Origin: Alphaproteobacteria bacterium bin52
GTDB taxonomy: Bacteria > Pseudomonadota > Alphaproteobacteria > Thalassobaculales > Thalassobaculaceae
NCBI GenBank assembly: GCA_002238645.1
Contig: MPMT01000040.1
Location: forward strand, 1 to 42,075
Direction of reading: 5' to 3'
Length of the DNA stretch: 42,075 bases
Made by a program: the position numbers and the translations under genes. Under the pieces are notes generated by a model that saw nothing but the letters and a program-made list of their open reading frames with translations, was not told the DNA's origin and searched no databases. Positions 8,032 through 16,445 of the stretch are shown here, piece by piece; within the stretch, counting starts at the first letter, position 1; each line of letters begins with the position of its first letter.

Positions 8032-8051
8032 AGGAACGGATATGCTCTAGT
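8032..8051. repeat. IS1595-type right end (right boundary of the island)
   Basis: Sequence aggaacggatatgctctagt, 15 nt after the transposase stop. It matches the reverse complement of 4634-4653 in 19 of 20 positions. Its outer tip overlaps the stop codon of the antitoxin gene on the other strand, so insertion took place at the very end of that gene. Confidence 0.7.
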
Positions 8052-8289
8052 AGCTGCGCGCTTCCTCGACGATACGGTGCACAGGAACCCCTCCGAGGCT
8101 GTGGGTTTCCTGGAATGCTGTCAGGGCGTTGATCGCGCTTCGCACCCTGGCAGAATCGCGTTGGCGGAACGGGACCAGTTCGGTGACTGGGCGACCGTGC
8201 ATGGTGATGACGAAGCGTTCGCCAGCCTCGACGCGCCGGAGCGGCCCGTGAAAACGGCTCTTGGCCTCAAATGCACCGATTTCGGACAC
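8047..8289 (-). CDS. Phd/YefM-family antitoxin, toxin gene missing
   Basis: An 80-residue protein with a GTG start at 8289 (S-E-I-G-A-F-E-A-K-S-R-F). The features are those of Phd/VapB-type antitoxins: the N-terminal strand and AKSRF helix, R-R-V-E-A-G-E-R-F-V-I-T-M-H-G-R-P-V, then a C-terminal toxin-binding tail (LTAFQETHSLGGVPVHRIVEEARSY). The tail ends where related antitoxins normally end, so the protein looks complete. In such loci a PIN toxin (VapC) usually starts at or within a few nt of this stop. Here an IS1595 end begins at the stop codon and no toxin gene follows. It may still bind DNA or neutralise a toxin encoded elsewhere. Confidence 0.75.
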   Translation of the reverse strand: MSEIGAFEAKSRFHGPLRRVEAGERFVITMHGRPVTELVPFRQRDSARVRSAINALTAFQETHSLGGVPVHRIVEEARSY

Positions 8290-8723
8290 GGCATGCGCCT
8301 CCAGAACGGACCCTCTTTCGTTCTGGCAGTCGCAGACTGGTCCAAACAGGTGTCGCCGACAAGCGGGAAAGACACGAAGGCGGTGCCGCGCGAAGAGGTT
8401 CCGGGGATCAGCAGGTCCGGAGTCCCGGAGCCGACCGGTGCGTCAGGCGGAGCCCGCGTCCCGATCGGGACGTTCATGAGAGCAGGTTCAACGGTTGCGC
8501 CGGTGGCCTGACCGGTGAGCGGGGCGACGGTAGTGATCACGCTGTCGGAAGCGGAACGGCGCGGGCCAGTGGACGGCCCGGAGGACCGGCGCGTCGGGCG
8601 CGGAGTGTCTTGGCTGCCGCGGACGGGCTTGGGAACTGGACGAGCGACGAGCACTCCTGTCCGCAACCCCCGCTACCGCTCGGCGGCAGACGCACATCAC
8701 CCGGCCCCCGGGAATCCGGATGT
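8290..8723. other. 434-bp stretch without a convincing gene
   Basis: Open frames on both strands here are short, Arg/Pro/Thr-rich and lack recognisable motifs. No tRNA, strong hairpin or IS end was seen. It lies between the orphan antitoxin and argG and would include the antitoxin promoter. Confidence 0.5.
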
Positions 8724-9935
8724 CTATCCCAGCATCATCCTGTTCAGGCGCAGACGCAGCGCGTTCAGCCTGATGAAGCCGTGGGCGTCACGGTGATCGT
8801 AGTCGCCCTCGCCTTCCTCGAAGGTCACGTAGTCGGCCGAGTACAGGCTCTTCTCGGCCTTCCGCCCGACCACGCTCGTGTTCCCCTTGTACAGCTTGAG
8901 CCGCACCACTCCGGTGACATGGCGCTGGCTGAAGTCGATTGCCGCCTGCATCATCTCGCGCTCCGGCGAGAACCAGAACCCGTTGTAGACCAGTTCGGCG
9001 TAGCGCGGCATCAGCTCGTCCTTCAGATGCGCCATGCCCCGGTCGAGCGTCAGGCTCTCCATCGCCCGGTGGGCAACATGCAGGATGGTCCCGCCCGGTG
9101 TTTCGTAGAGCCCCCTGTTCTTCATCCCGACGAACCGGTTCTCCACCAGGTCAAGCCGGCCGATGCCATTCTCGTACCCGAGCTCGTTCAGCCGCGCGAG
9201 CAAGGTCGCCGGGCTCAGTTCGACCCCGTCGATCGAGACGGCATCACCACACCGGAAACCGACCTCGACATAGGTCGGCCGGTCCGGCGCGTCCTCCGGC
9301 GCCCTGGTTCGCGACCAGATGTACTCCTCGCCCTCGACCCAGGGATCCTCCAGCACCTTGCCCTCGCTGGATGCGTGCAGCAGGTTGGCATCAACCGAGA
9401 ACGGCGCCTCGCCGCGTCTGTCGCGCGCTATCGGTATCTGGCGCGACTCGGCGTAGTTCAGCAGGTCGGTCCGCGACGCGAGTTCCCATTCCCGCCACGG
9501 CGCGATGATGCGGATATGCGGATTGAGTGCGTAGTAGCTGAGCTCGAAACGCACCTGGTCGTTGCCCTTGCCGGTAGCGCCATGGGCAACGGCGTCGGCA
9601 CCGGTCTCGGCCGCAATCTCGATCTGCCGCTTGGCAATCAGCGGCCGGGCGATCGAGGTTCCGAGCAGGTAGGTCCCCTCGTAGAGGGCATTGGCGCGAA
9701 ACATCGGAAACACGAAGTCGCGGACGAATTCCTCCCTCAGATCCTCGACATAGATTTCCGATATGCCCATCAGCCGCGCCTTCTGGCGCGCCGGTTCCAG
9801 GTCCTCGCCCTGGCCCAGGTCCGCGGTGAAGGTCACGACCTCGCACCGGTAGGTATCCTGGAGCCACCGCAGGATGATCGACGTGTCCAGTCCGCCGGAA
9901 TAGGCGAGCACCACCTTCCTGATCTGATCGGCCAT
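8724..9935 (-). CDS. argG: Argininosuccinate synthase
   Basis: 403 residues from the ATG at 9935 ([19 protein letters not shown]), with GGGGA upstream; a possible ATG six codons earlier is less likely. It condenses citrulline with aspartate using ATP, giving argininosuccinate in arginine biosynthesis. Seen are the N-type ATP pyrophosphatase P-loop AYSGGLDTS near the N-terminus, the citrulline/aspartate-binding [33 protein letters not shown] and the [17 protein letters not shown] block close to the C-terminus. Length matches the family. It stands alone, 157 nt after the ABC permease gene on the same strand; argF and argH are not in the window. Confidence 0.96.
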   Translation of the reverse strand: MADQIRKVVLAYSGGLDTSIILRWLQDTYRCEVVTFTADLGQGEDLEPARQKARLMGISEIYVEDLREEFVRDFVFPMFRANALYEGTYLLGTSIARPLIAKRQIEIAAETGADAVAHGATGKGNDQVRFELSYYALNPHIRIIAPWREWELASRTDLLNYAESRQIPIARDRRGEAPFSVDANLLHASSEGKVLEDPWVEGEEYIWSRTRAPEDAPDRPTYVEVGFRCGDAVSIDGVELSPATLLARLNELGYENGIGRLDLVENRFVGMKNRGLYETPGGTILHVAHRAMESLTLDRGMAHLKDELMPRYAELVYNGFWFSPEREMMQAAIDFSQRHVTGVVRLKLYKGNTSVVGRKAEKSLYSADYVTFEEGEGDYDHRDAHGFIRLNALRLRLNRMMLG

Positions 9936-10092
9936 TGCATTTCCCCGCGTCATCTCTCACCGGCTGCCCGGCGCGGCAGTATAGGGTCCGCGACCGGACC
10001 GGCAACCGGTCGATGTCAATTGCTGGCGGGGCGTCTGCAGGGGGCGGCGCCGGAGGCGCCTGACTGGAGTTGTTCCGGAAACGGGAACGCGA

Positions 10093-12615
10093 CTACTCGT
10101 TTCGCAGCATCGGCGCTGCCCTCACGCCCAGGACCCGCCACAAGCCGAGCAGGCCGAGCCCGACGGTGCAAGCGAGGCTGGCGAGCGTTGCCACCAGGAT
10201 CGTCTGCATGCTCAACACGTAGCTCTCCGCGCGCATGAGCTCGGTGACCACGAACCTGCCGATCACCGACCCGAGGACGGCGGCAACCAGCGCGGTCAGC
10301 AGGCCGAGCACCGCGTGTTCGGCCAGGTAGGAAACCACGATCCTGGACCTGGTCGCACCGAGCACCTTCAGGATCACTGCGTCGTGCACCCGGCGCTGCT
10401 GCCCGGTGAAGACCGCCCCGGCCAGCACCAGCACACCGGCGAGCAGGGTGACGCTCGCGGTCCCCTGCACCGCCAGCGCGACCGCCTCGATGATGCGCGT
10501 GGCATTGCGCAGCGCGTCGCGCACGCTGATCGCGGAGACGTTGGGAAAGGCGTCGATCACTGCGCCCTGCACCGCCTCCTCCGCCTCCACCCCGTCGGCG
10601 TAGACGGTCGCAATCACGCTGTGCGGCGCGCGTTCGAGCACGCCCGGGGAATAGACGATGACGAAGTTCATCGCGAGGCTTCGCCACTCGATGTTCCTCA
10701 GGTTGGCGATGGTGGCGGTGATCTCGCGCCCGAACAGGTTGACCGTGATGCTGTCGCCGAGCCCGACGCCGATCCCCCGGGCCACGGCGGCGTCAAACGA
10801 CATCAGCGGCGGACCGGCATAGGTCTCCGGCCACCAATCCCCGGCGGTGATCTGTGCTCCCGCCGGTTCCGCCGCCCTATAGGTCAGCCCGCGTTCACCG
10901 CGGAGCGCCCAGGCGACTTCCTCGTCGGGCTCGACCTGGTCCGCCGGGACACCCGCGACCCGCACGATCCGTCCCTGCACCATCGGCGTGCGCTCGAACC
11001 GGGTCACGCCGGGAACCGAGCTGACCACCTCGATGAACCGGTCAGCCTGGTGCGGCTGTATGTCGAGGAAGAAGTAGGACGGGGCCTCGTCGGGTATCCG
11101 CGTGCCGAGCTGGTGAAGCAGGTTGAAATGCACCAGGCCGACGGTCACCAGCACCGTCAGGCCCAGGCCCAGCGACAGGATCAGCGCAGGCGCGGGGCTG
11201 CCCGGCCGGTGCAGGTTGGCCATGGCCATCCGCATCTCCGGGTTGCGCAGGTGCGGTATCCGCCGCAGCAGCCGCACCAGCAGCAGTCCGCCGCCGCCGA
11301 ACACCACCAGGACGCCGACAGCCCCGACAATGAACCAGAGCGTCAGGCCGCGGTCGGGGCTGGTGAGCAGGGCAAGCGCGGCGAGGCCAGCGGACGCGCC
11401 CGCCGTGATCAGCAGCGCGCCTGTCCCGGGCCAGCCGCCGGGCGGCGCGATGCTGGCGCGAAACAGGTGTGCCGCCCGGATGGCCCTGGTCTTGCCCAGC
11501 GGCCAGGCCGCAAAGGCCAGCGTCGTGCCGTAGCCGAAGACGGCCGCGACCGCGACCGGCTCCCAGTAGAAGCCGGCTGGAAGCGCGACCGGAAACAACC
11601 CGCTGATCAGCATCGAGACCACCGGAGGCACAACCAGACCGACCAGTCCGCCGAGCACGATGCCGACGGTTGCCAGCACCAGCGACTGGACCAGGTAGAT
11701 CGCGAAGATCAACCGACCCGGTGCACCCAGGCATTTCAGGATCGCGATGGTACCGGTCCGCCGTTCGATCAGGGCGCGGACCGCGTTGGCAACCCCGACT
11801 CCCCCGACCAGAAGTGCCGTCAGACCCACGAGGGTCAGGAACAGCGACGCGCGGTCGATGAAGGTCCGGAACCCTGGAGCCGCTCCGGTGGTATCGCGGA
11901 TCTCGAAGCCGCTGTCGGCAAACTCCCGCCTCAAGGTGCCGACCGCCGGACCGGCCTCGCCGCGGACGCGAACGCGGTACAGGAAATCAACCAGGCTCCC
12001 GACGGTCACCAGTCCGGTCTGCCCGAGACCCGCAGCCGAGATCATCAGTCTCGGACCGAGCGCGGTGAACCGGATGGTCCGGTCGGGTTCGCTCTCGATC
12101 TCGCCGCGAATCTCGAACTCGCCGGTGCCGACCAGCACCCGGTCGCCGACGGCAAGGCCCAGTCGCAGCAGCAGCGCCGGGTCGGCAACGGCGCCGTGTA
12201 CCCCCTCGCGCGCCGCCAGAGCGTCCGACAGCGCCATCCCGTCTGTCAGCACCAGGGAGCCGTAGAGCGGGTAGAGGCCGTCAACGGCCTTCAGTTCGAT
12301 CAGGCTGTGCCCGTCTCCACTCGCGGGGCGCGCCATGGCGCGCAGGCTTGTGGCCTCGGAGACCTCCCCGAATTCCCCGAGCCGGTCGCGGTCCCGCTGT
12401 TCCATCGGGCGATGGAGCACGGTGACCGAAACGTCGCCGCCAAGCAGCAGCCGCGCATCGCGGACGATACCGCTGCGCATGGCCTCGGACACCGATCCGA
12501 CGCCGGCGATAGCGGCCACGCCCAAGGCAAGGCAGGCGATGAAGATCCGGAAATGGCCCAGGCCGCCGCGCAGTTCCCGGGCCGCCAGCGTGACCGCCAG
12601 GGAGACCGGGATCAT
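10093..12615 (-). CDS. ABC exporter permease, FtsX/MacB type (YbbP-like)
   Basis: 840 residues. The N-terminal membrane helix (LGHFRIFIACLALGVAAIAGVGSVSEA) is followed by a large periplasmic domain, then three helices of the first FtsX domain (FLTLVGLTALLVGGVGVANAV, IYLVQSLVLATVGIVLGG), a pair of helices around residues 390-450, a second periplasmic domain, and a C-terminal FtsX domain (ASVTLLAGVLVLAGAVFTG, YLAEHAVLGLLTALVAAVLG, ILVATLASLACTVGLGLLGLW). This ten-helix, duplicated layout is that of YbbP. Its start overlaps the stop of the ATPase gene by 4 nt (ATGA), so the two are coupled. YbbA-YbbP-like systems sit next to the TesA esterase in many proteobacteria, as here; their substrate is not settled, lipid-like molecules being suspected. 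Confidence 0.87.
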   Translation of the reverse strand: MIPVSLAVTLAARELRGGLGHFRIFIACLALGVAAIAGVGSVSEAMRSGIVRDARLLLGGDVSVTVLHRPMEQRDRDRLGEFGEVSEATSLRAMARPASGDGHSLIELKAVDGLYPLYGSLVLTDGMALSDALAAREGVHGAVADPALLLRLGLAVGDRVLVGTGEFEIRGEIESEPDRTIRFTALGPRLMISAAGLGQTGLVTVGSLVDFLYRVRVRGEAGPAVGTLRREFADSGFEIRDTTGAAPGFRTFIDRASLFLTLVGLTALLVGGVGVANAVRALIERRTGTIAILKCLGAPGRLIFAIYLVQSLVLATVGIVLGGLVGLVVPPVVSMLISGLFPVALPAGFYWEPVAVAAVFGYGTTLAFAAWPLGKTRAIRAAHLFRASIAPPGGWPGTGALLITAGASAGLAALALLTSPDRGLTLWFIVGAVGVLVVFGGGGLLLVRLLRRIPHLRNPEMRMAMANLHRPGSPAPALILSLGLGLTVLVTVGLVHFNLLHQLGTRIPDEAPSYFFLDIQPHQADRFIEVVSSVPGVTRFERTPMVQGRIVRVAGVPADQVEPDEEVAWALRGERGLTYRAAEPAGAQITAGDWWPETYAGPPLMSFDAAVARGIGVGLGDSITVNLFGREITATIANLRNIEWRSLAMNFVIVYSPGVLERAPHSVIATVYADGVEAEEAVQGAVIDAFPNVSAISVRDALRNATRIIEAVALAVQGTASVTLLAGVLVLAGAVFTGQQRRVHDAVILKVLGATRSRIVVSYLAEHAVLGLLTALVAAVLGSVIGRFVVTELMRAESYVLSMQTILVATLASLACTVGLGLLGLWRVLGVRAAPMLRNE

Positions 12616-13325
12616 TGCCCGTCACCGTTAGGGGCAGCGATCCGGCCGTCGGCCATGGCAAGGATCCGGTCGCAGCGCGCGGCCAGGTCACGGTCGTGGG
12701 TGATGAGAACCAGGGTGGTGCCGTGCTCGGCCTGCAGGTCGAACAGCAGGTCCATCACGCCGGTGCCGGTCACGCTGTCGAGGTTGCCGGTCGGCTCGTC
12801 CGCCAGCAGCAGCGCCGGCTGCCCCACGAAGGCCCGGGCGATGGCGACCCGCTGCTGTTCGCCGCCCGAGAGCTGGTCCGGATAGTGTCCGACGCGGTGA
12901 CCCAGTCCGACCAGGCCGAGACTGTGACGGGCGCGGTCGAAGGCGCCGGAAACACCGGCCAGTTCGAGCGGAATGGCCACGTTCTCGAGCGCCGTCATGG
13001 TCGGGATCAGGCGAAACGCCTGGAACACGATTCCCACCGTATCGCGGCGGAAGGTGGCGAGCCGGTCCTCGTCCAGACCCGCGAGGTCGTGCCCGGCAAC
13101 CCGCACGTCACCCGATGTGACGCCCTCGAGCCCCGCCATCACCATCATGAGCGTGGACTTGCCGGCGCCGGAGGGGCCGACGACCCCGATGGTTTCCCCG
13201 GTCCCGATCCGCAGACTGATACCCTGCAGTATGCTAACTTCGCCGGCAGCGCTGACGAGGCTGAGGTGCACGTCATCGAGTTCGATCAGGGCCGGCAGCG
13301 GGCTCGCGGGTGCAGCCATGGTCAT
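12612..13325 (-). CDS. ABC transporter ATP-binding protein (YbbA/LolD type)
   Basis: 237 residues from the ATG at 13325 (M-T-M-A-A-P); a GTG eight codons upstream is also possible. All ABC motifs are seen: Walker A GPSGAGKST, Q-loop (VFQAFRLIPTMTALENV), signature LSGGEQQRVAIARA, Walker B with LLLADEPTGNLDS, and the switch His in LVLITHDRDLA. The short single-domain form and the LIPTMTALENV block place it in the MacB/LolD/YbbA group that works with FtsX-type permeases. It would energise the permease encoded by the overlapping downstream gene at the inner membrane. It is divergent from the esterase gene, with 24 nt between the starts, so the two promoters must overlap or lie inside the genes. 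Confidence 0.92.
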   Translation of the reverse strand: MTMAAPASPLPALIELDDVHLSLVSAAGEVSILQGISLRIGTGETIGVVGPSGAGKSTLMMVMAGLEGVTSGDVRVAGHDLAGLDEDRLATFRRDTVGIVFQAFRLIPTMTALENVAIPLELAGVSGAFDRARHSLGLVGLGHRVGHYPDQLSGGEQQRVAIARAFVGQPALLLADEPTGNLDSVTGTGVMDLLFDLQAEHGTTLVLITHDRDLAARCDRILAMADGRIAAPNGDGQ

Positions 13326-13349
13326 GGAGGTCTCTCGGGACACGGGGGC

Positions 13350-13997
13350 ATGTGGAAGCGCAACATTACTACCACGCTGTGGCCGGTTCTCGCAGTGTTG
13401 CTGTCGGTGCTTGCGACCCCGCTCGATGCCCGGGAACTGCGGCTGCTCGCCTTCGGCGACAGCCTGACCGCCGGATACGGACTCGCCGAATCCGAAGGCT
13501 TCACGGTCCGACTGGAGACGGCACTGAGAGCGCGCGATCACCAGGTCACGGTCATCAACGCCGGGCGGTCCGGCGATACCAGCACCGGTGGGCGCACCCG
13601 ACTTGACTGGTGGCTCGAGGAGGCACCGGACGCGGTCCTGCTCGAACTCGGGGCGAACGACGGACTGCGCGGCATCGACCCTGCGCTCACGCACGAGAAC
13701 CTCGACTGGATCCTGAACCGGCTCGATGCGGCCGGACTGCCGGTCCTGCTCGCCGGAATGGAGGCGCCGGCCAACTACGGGCCCGAATACGCGGACGAGT
13801 TCCGCTCCGTCTTCGCCCGGCTCGCCGAGCGTCATGACGTGGTCTGGTACCCGTTCTTTCTCGAGGGGATCGCAACCCGTCCGGAACTCAACCAGCGCGA
13901 CGGCATCCACCCCAATCCACGCGGGGTCGACGAACTGGTCCGCCGCATCCTCCCGTTCGTCGAGGAACTGCTGGCCCGTGTCCCGGCGCCGCGCTGA
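13350..13997 (+). CDS. tesA: Periplasmic GDSL/SGNH arylesterase (TesA-like)
   Basis: 215 residues starting with a signal peptide (NITTTLWPVLAVLLSVLATPLDA). SGNH blocks in order: FGDSLTAGYGL (nucleophile Ser), GRSGDTSTGG (Gly), LELGANDGLRG (Asn), and DGIHPNPRG near the C-terminus (Asp and His). This is the acyl-CoA thioesterase I / lysophospholipase / arylesterase family; the protein hydrolyses acyl esters or thioesters in the periplasm. It diverges from the YbbA-type ATPase gene, an arrangement conserved in many proteobacteria and suggesting a shared substrate class. The downstream RNA phosphodiesterase gene starts 7 nt after its stop. Confidence 0.9.
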   Translation: MWKRNITTTLWPVLAVLLSVLATPLDARELRLLAFGDSLTAGYGLAESEGFTVRLETALRARDHQVTVINAGRSGDTSTGGRTRLDWWLEEAPDAVLLELGANDGLRGIDPALTHENLDWILNRLDAAGLPVLLAGMEAPANYGPEYADEFRSVFARLAERHDVVWYPFFLEGIATRPELNQRDGIHPNPRGVDELVRRILPFVEELLARVPAPR

Positions 13998-14004
13998 CGG
14001 AGGC

Positions 14005-14550
14005 ATGATGCGGCGGCTGTTTGTGGCGGTGACAGTACCCGAACCCGTGCGCCGGCACCTGTCACTGCTTGCCGGCGGCATCCCGGGCGCCCGCTGGGTC
14101 GCCGCGGACAACCTGCACATCACACTGCGCTTCATCGGGGAGGTCGACGGCGCACTCGAGCAGGACATCGTCGACGCACTGGCCGGGCTGCACCAGCCCG
14201 GCTTCGATATCAGGCTCGAGGGTGTCGGTCAGTTCGGGAGCGCCACATCGGTCCGCTCGCTGTGGGCCGGCGTGGCGCCATGCCCGGAGCTCCTGCAGTT
14301 GCACCGCGCCGTGCACCGGGCGGTCAGCCTCGCCGCAGCGCTCGCCGACCGTCGCAGGTTCCTGCCGCACGTGACCCTGGCACGCCTGAAAGGGGCAGGC
14401 CCGCAGACGGTTGCCGGCTGGCTCGGCGCGCAGGCGCAGTTCCGGTCGACCGCATTCCGGGTCACGGAGTTCGTGCTGTTCGACAGCCGGCTCGGTCGCA
14501 AGGCGGCGCACTACACGCCGGTCGTGGAGTTTCCGCTGCTTGAGCGGTGA
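14005..14550 (+). CDS. thpR: RNA 2',3'-cyclic phosphodiesterase (2H family)
   Basis: 181 residues with ATGATG at the start (14005 or 14008) behind GGAGG. Two H-x-T-L motifs define the 2H phosphoesterase fold: HITL at residues 38-41 (NLHITLRFIGEV) and HVTL in FLPHVTLARL near residue 125. The R-L-F-V-A-V start and the C-terminal LFDSRLGRKAAHYTPVVEFPL are typical of ThpR/LigT. The family opens 2',3'-cyclic phosphates on RNA ends and was first described as a 2'-5' RNA ligase. Length is normal. It lies 7 nt after the esterase gene and is probably co-transcribed. Confidence 0.9.
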   Translation: MMRRLFVAVTVPEPVRRHLSLLAGGIPGARWVAADNLHITLRFIGEVDGALEQDIVDALAGLHQPGFDIRLEGVGQFGSATSVRSLWAGVAPCPELLQLHRAVHRAVSLAAALADRRRFLPHVTLARLKGAGPQTVAGWLGAQAQFRSTAFRVTEFVLFDSRLGRKAAHYTPVVEFPLLER

Positions 14551-14595
14551 GCGCACCCGCTTGGCATGTCGCCCGGGCGGTGCCACCCTGTCCGG

Positions 14596-15342
14596 ATGAT
14601 CCGCACCGTCGCAGCAGCTGCGCTTGCCTGTGTCATCGGGTGGACACCCGCAAACACGGCGGAGGTCCGCGTTGACATGCAGCTGGTGCTGGCGGTGGAC
14701 TCCTCGGCCAGTGTCGATGCCAGCGAGTTCGCCCTCCAGATCAACGGAATGGCGCACGCGTTCCGCTCACCCGAAGTGATCGAGGCGATCCAAAGCGGGT
14801 ACTTTCGAGCGATCGGCGTCACCCTGATCGAGTGGTCGAGTTACAACCTGCAGCAGGTGGACATTCCCTGGACCCTGGTCGATGGCCCGGCCGCGGCCCG
14901 GGTTCTGGCGGAACGGATCAGCTCGCTGCCGCGGTCGGTGGAGACCGGAGCGACCTCGATTTCGGGTGCGCTGCTGTTCGCCTTCGAACTGTTCGAGACC
15001 GGACCGTTCCGCGGCACCCGCCGCGTCATCGACGTTTCCTGCGACGGGCGCAACAACAACGGCAGCGATGTCGACCTGGTGCGCAACCTCGTGCTGGCCC
15101 GGGGGATCACCGTCAACGGGCTCACCATCCTGAACGAGCACCCCACCCTGGACATCTACTTCCGCCGCAATGTGATCGGCGGCAGCGGCGCCTTCGTCGA
15201 GGTCGCCAACGACTACGACGTTTTCGCCGAGGCGTTTACCCGCAAGCTGGTCCAGGAAATCCGCAATGTTCCGGTCGCGGCCCTCACGCCGCTTCCGCAC
15301 GCAGCGCCGCAAACAGCGACTCTACGTCACGCGTATCGTTGA
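14596..15342 (+). CDS. DUF1194 protein (von Willebrand factor A-like), exported
   Basis: 248 residues from the ATG at 14596, starting with a signal peptide (MIRTVAAAALACVIGWTPANTA). The mature protein begins with the MIDAS-like D-S-S-A-S-V-D (LVLAVDSSASVDASEF), then carries GVTLIEWSS, a Thr/Ser region (SVETGATSISGALLFA) and DVSCDGRNNNG. This matches DUF1194, a VWA-like family common in alphaproteobacteria and of unknown function. It is likely periplasmic and metal-binding. The last 59 nt overlap the 3' end of the convergent PLP-enzyme gene, so both C-termini are encoded by the same DNA. The C-terminal 15 residues have no recognisable pattern, so the overlap may be a late extension. Confidence 0.82.
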   Translation: MIRTVAAAALACVIGWTPANTAEVRVDMQLVLAVDSSASVDASEFALQINGMAHAFRSPEVIEAIQSGYFRAIGVTLIEWSSYNLQQVDIPWTLVDGPAAARVLAERISSLPRSVETGATSISGALLFAFELFETGPFRGTRRVIDVSCDGRNNNGSDVDLVRNLVLARGITVNGLTILNEHPTLDIYFRRNVIGGSGAFVEVANDYDVFAEAFTRKLVQEIRNVPVAALTPLPHAAPQTATLRHAYR

Positions 15343-16423
15343 ACAGATAGGGACTGACCCGGATCGCACCGCCGCGCAGGCTGATGTAGACACCCCGGGC
15401 CGCGAGCCGGCGGTCGAGATCGGGCGGAGGCGGCCCGGACCCGCGAAGTCCGATGAAGTGCCCGATCCTGAACCGGGCGGGCGGGACGGTGTATCCCGCC
15501 TCGACGGCCCGCTCCGCGATCTCGTCAACGAGCGGGCGCAGTGTCCGCGCCACCTCGCCGACACCCCACCGGGTCAGCTGTTCGAGCGCGGCCTTGACCA
15601 TCGGGACATGGATCATGCTGTTGCTGGCGCCCATGTCGAAACGCCGTGCACCGGCATCGAACCGGTCGGAATACCCGATCCGTTGCGTCATCGGCGGCGC
15701 GCCGGCGCGCGGCCTGTGGTTGAGTTCCAGCGGCTGACCCTGCTGGCGGTGCGGCGCCACGTAGGAGAACCCGGTGCAGTCGGGGCACAGGAGCCACTTG
15801 TACGCCGAGACCACGACGAAGTCCGCACCGATCCGCCCGACATCGGTCGGACTGGCGCCCATGGACTGGGTCGCGTCCACGACCAGCGGAATGCCGCGGT
15901 CCCGGCACAGGCCGCCGACCTTTTCCAGGTCGACCAGCGAGCCGTCAGTCCAGTGGCAGTTGGGCAGTGCGACCAGGCCGCAGGCCGGACCGATCGCATC
16001 CATCACCGCCGACGTCCAGTCGAAGTTCTCCGGCCGGGGCACGATCCGCAGACGCGCCTGCGACCGCTGTGCAAGACGTTTCCAGACGTAGTAGTTGGAC
16101 GGAAACTGCTCGGCGAGCACCACGACATCCTGGCCCGGCGCAAGCGGGAGATTGGCGGCTGCCTGGGCCAGGCCAAAGCTCGTGGTCAGCGTGAGCGCGA
16201 TATCGTCCCCCGATGCCCCGATCAGGCCAGCGAGCAGCTCGCGGCAGGCTTCGATCTCGCCGTCGATCCTGTGGCGCTCGGGGTCCCACGGCTGTGCCTT
16301 GCGCGAGACCGCGCGCCGGCCCGCCTCGGCGCTGGCATGCAGGCAGGGAGACTGGGAGGCCGAGTTGAGCCACACCACGTCGTGAGGGATTTCAAACAGG
16401 TGCTTCTGGTTCCCAAGCGGCAT
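15284..16423 (-). CDS. Class V aminotransferase-fold PLP enzyme
   Basis: 379 residues from the ATG at 16423, behind GGGAGGG. Fold type I features: N-terminal VVWLNSASQSPC, TLTTSFGLAQAA in the phosphate-binding region, VVDATQSMGA with the Asp that pairs with the pyridine N (about residue 183), and SAYKWLLCPDCTGF with the Schiff-base Lys at about 209. The ARRFDMGASNSMIHVPM and RLAARGVYISLRGGAIRVSPYLFND blocks are shared with kynureninase, isopenicillin-N epimerase-like and cysteine desulfurase-like enzymes. There is no active-site Cys loop of the IscS type, so it is unlikely to be a desulfurase. The substrate is unknown. It starts 22 nt after the stop of the flavin ene-reductase gene, so the two probably act on one compound. 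Confidence 0.82.
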   Translation of the reverse strand: MPLGNQKHLFEIPHDVVWLNSASQSPCLHASAEAGRRAVSRKAQPWDPERHRIDGEIEACRELLAGLIGASGDDIALTLTTSFGLAQAAANLPLAPGQDVVVLAEQFPSNYYVWKRLAQRSQARLRIVPRPENFDWTSAVMDAIGPACGLVALPNCHWTDGSLVDLEKVGGLCRDRGIPLVVDATQSMGASPTDVGRIGADFVVVSAYKWLLCPDCTGFSYVAPHRQQGQPLELNHRPRAGAPPMTQRIGYSDRFDAGARRFDMGASNSMIHVPMVKAALEQLTRWGVGEVARTLRPLVDEIAERAVEAGYTVPPARFRIGHFIGLRGSGPPPPDLDRRLAARGVYISLRGGAIRVSPYLFNDTRDVESLFAALRAEAA

Positions 16424-16445
16424 GGGCCCATGCCCTCCCCGGCAG

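Noticed and set aside
8121..8666. Minus-strand frame of 181 codons between the antitoxin and argG
   Set aside because: Its C-terminal part overlaps the antitoxin in another frame and the rest is low-complexity Pro/Thr/Arg without a motif.
8271..10238. Open frame of 655 codons on the plus strand across argG
   Set aside because: It runs antisense to argG, which is unmistakable, and its composition is that of a shadow frame.
10315..12885. Open frame of 856 codons on the plus strand
   Set aside because: It is antisense to the ABC permease and ATPase genes, rich in Arg, Gln, Asp and His, and has no motif. Such frames are normal opposite high-GC genes.
12612..14168. N-terminal extension of the ABC ATPase to 518 residues
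   Set aside because: The extension lies over the esterase gene on the other strand and has no homology; the ATG at 13325 gives a normal LolD/YbbA-size protein.
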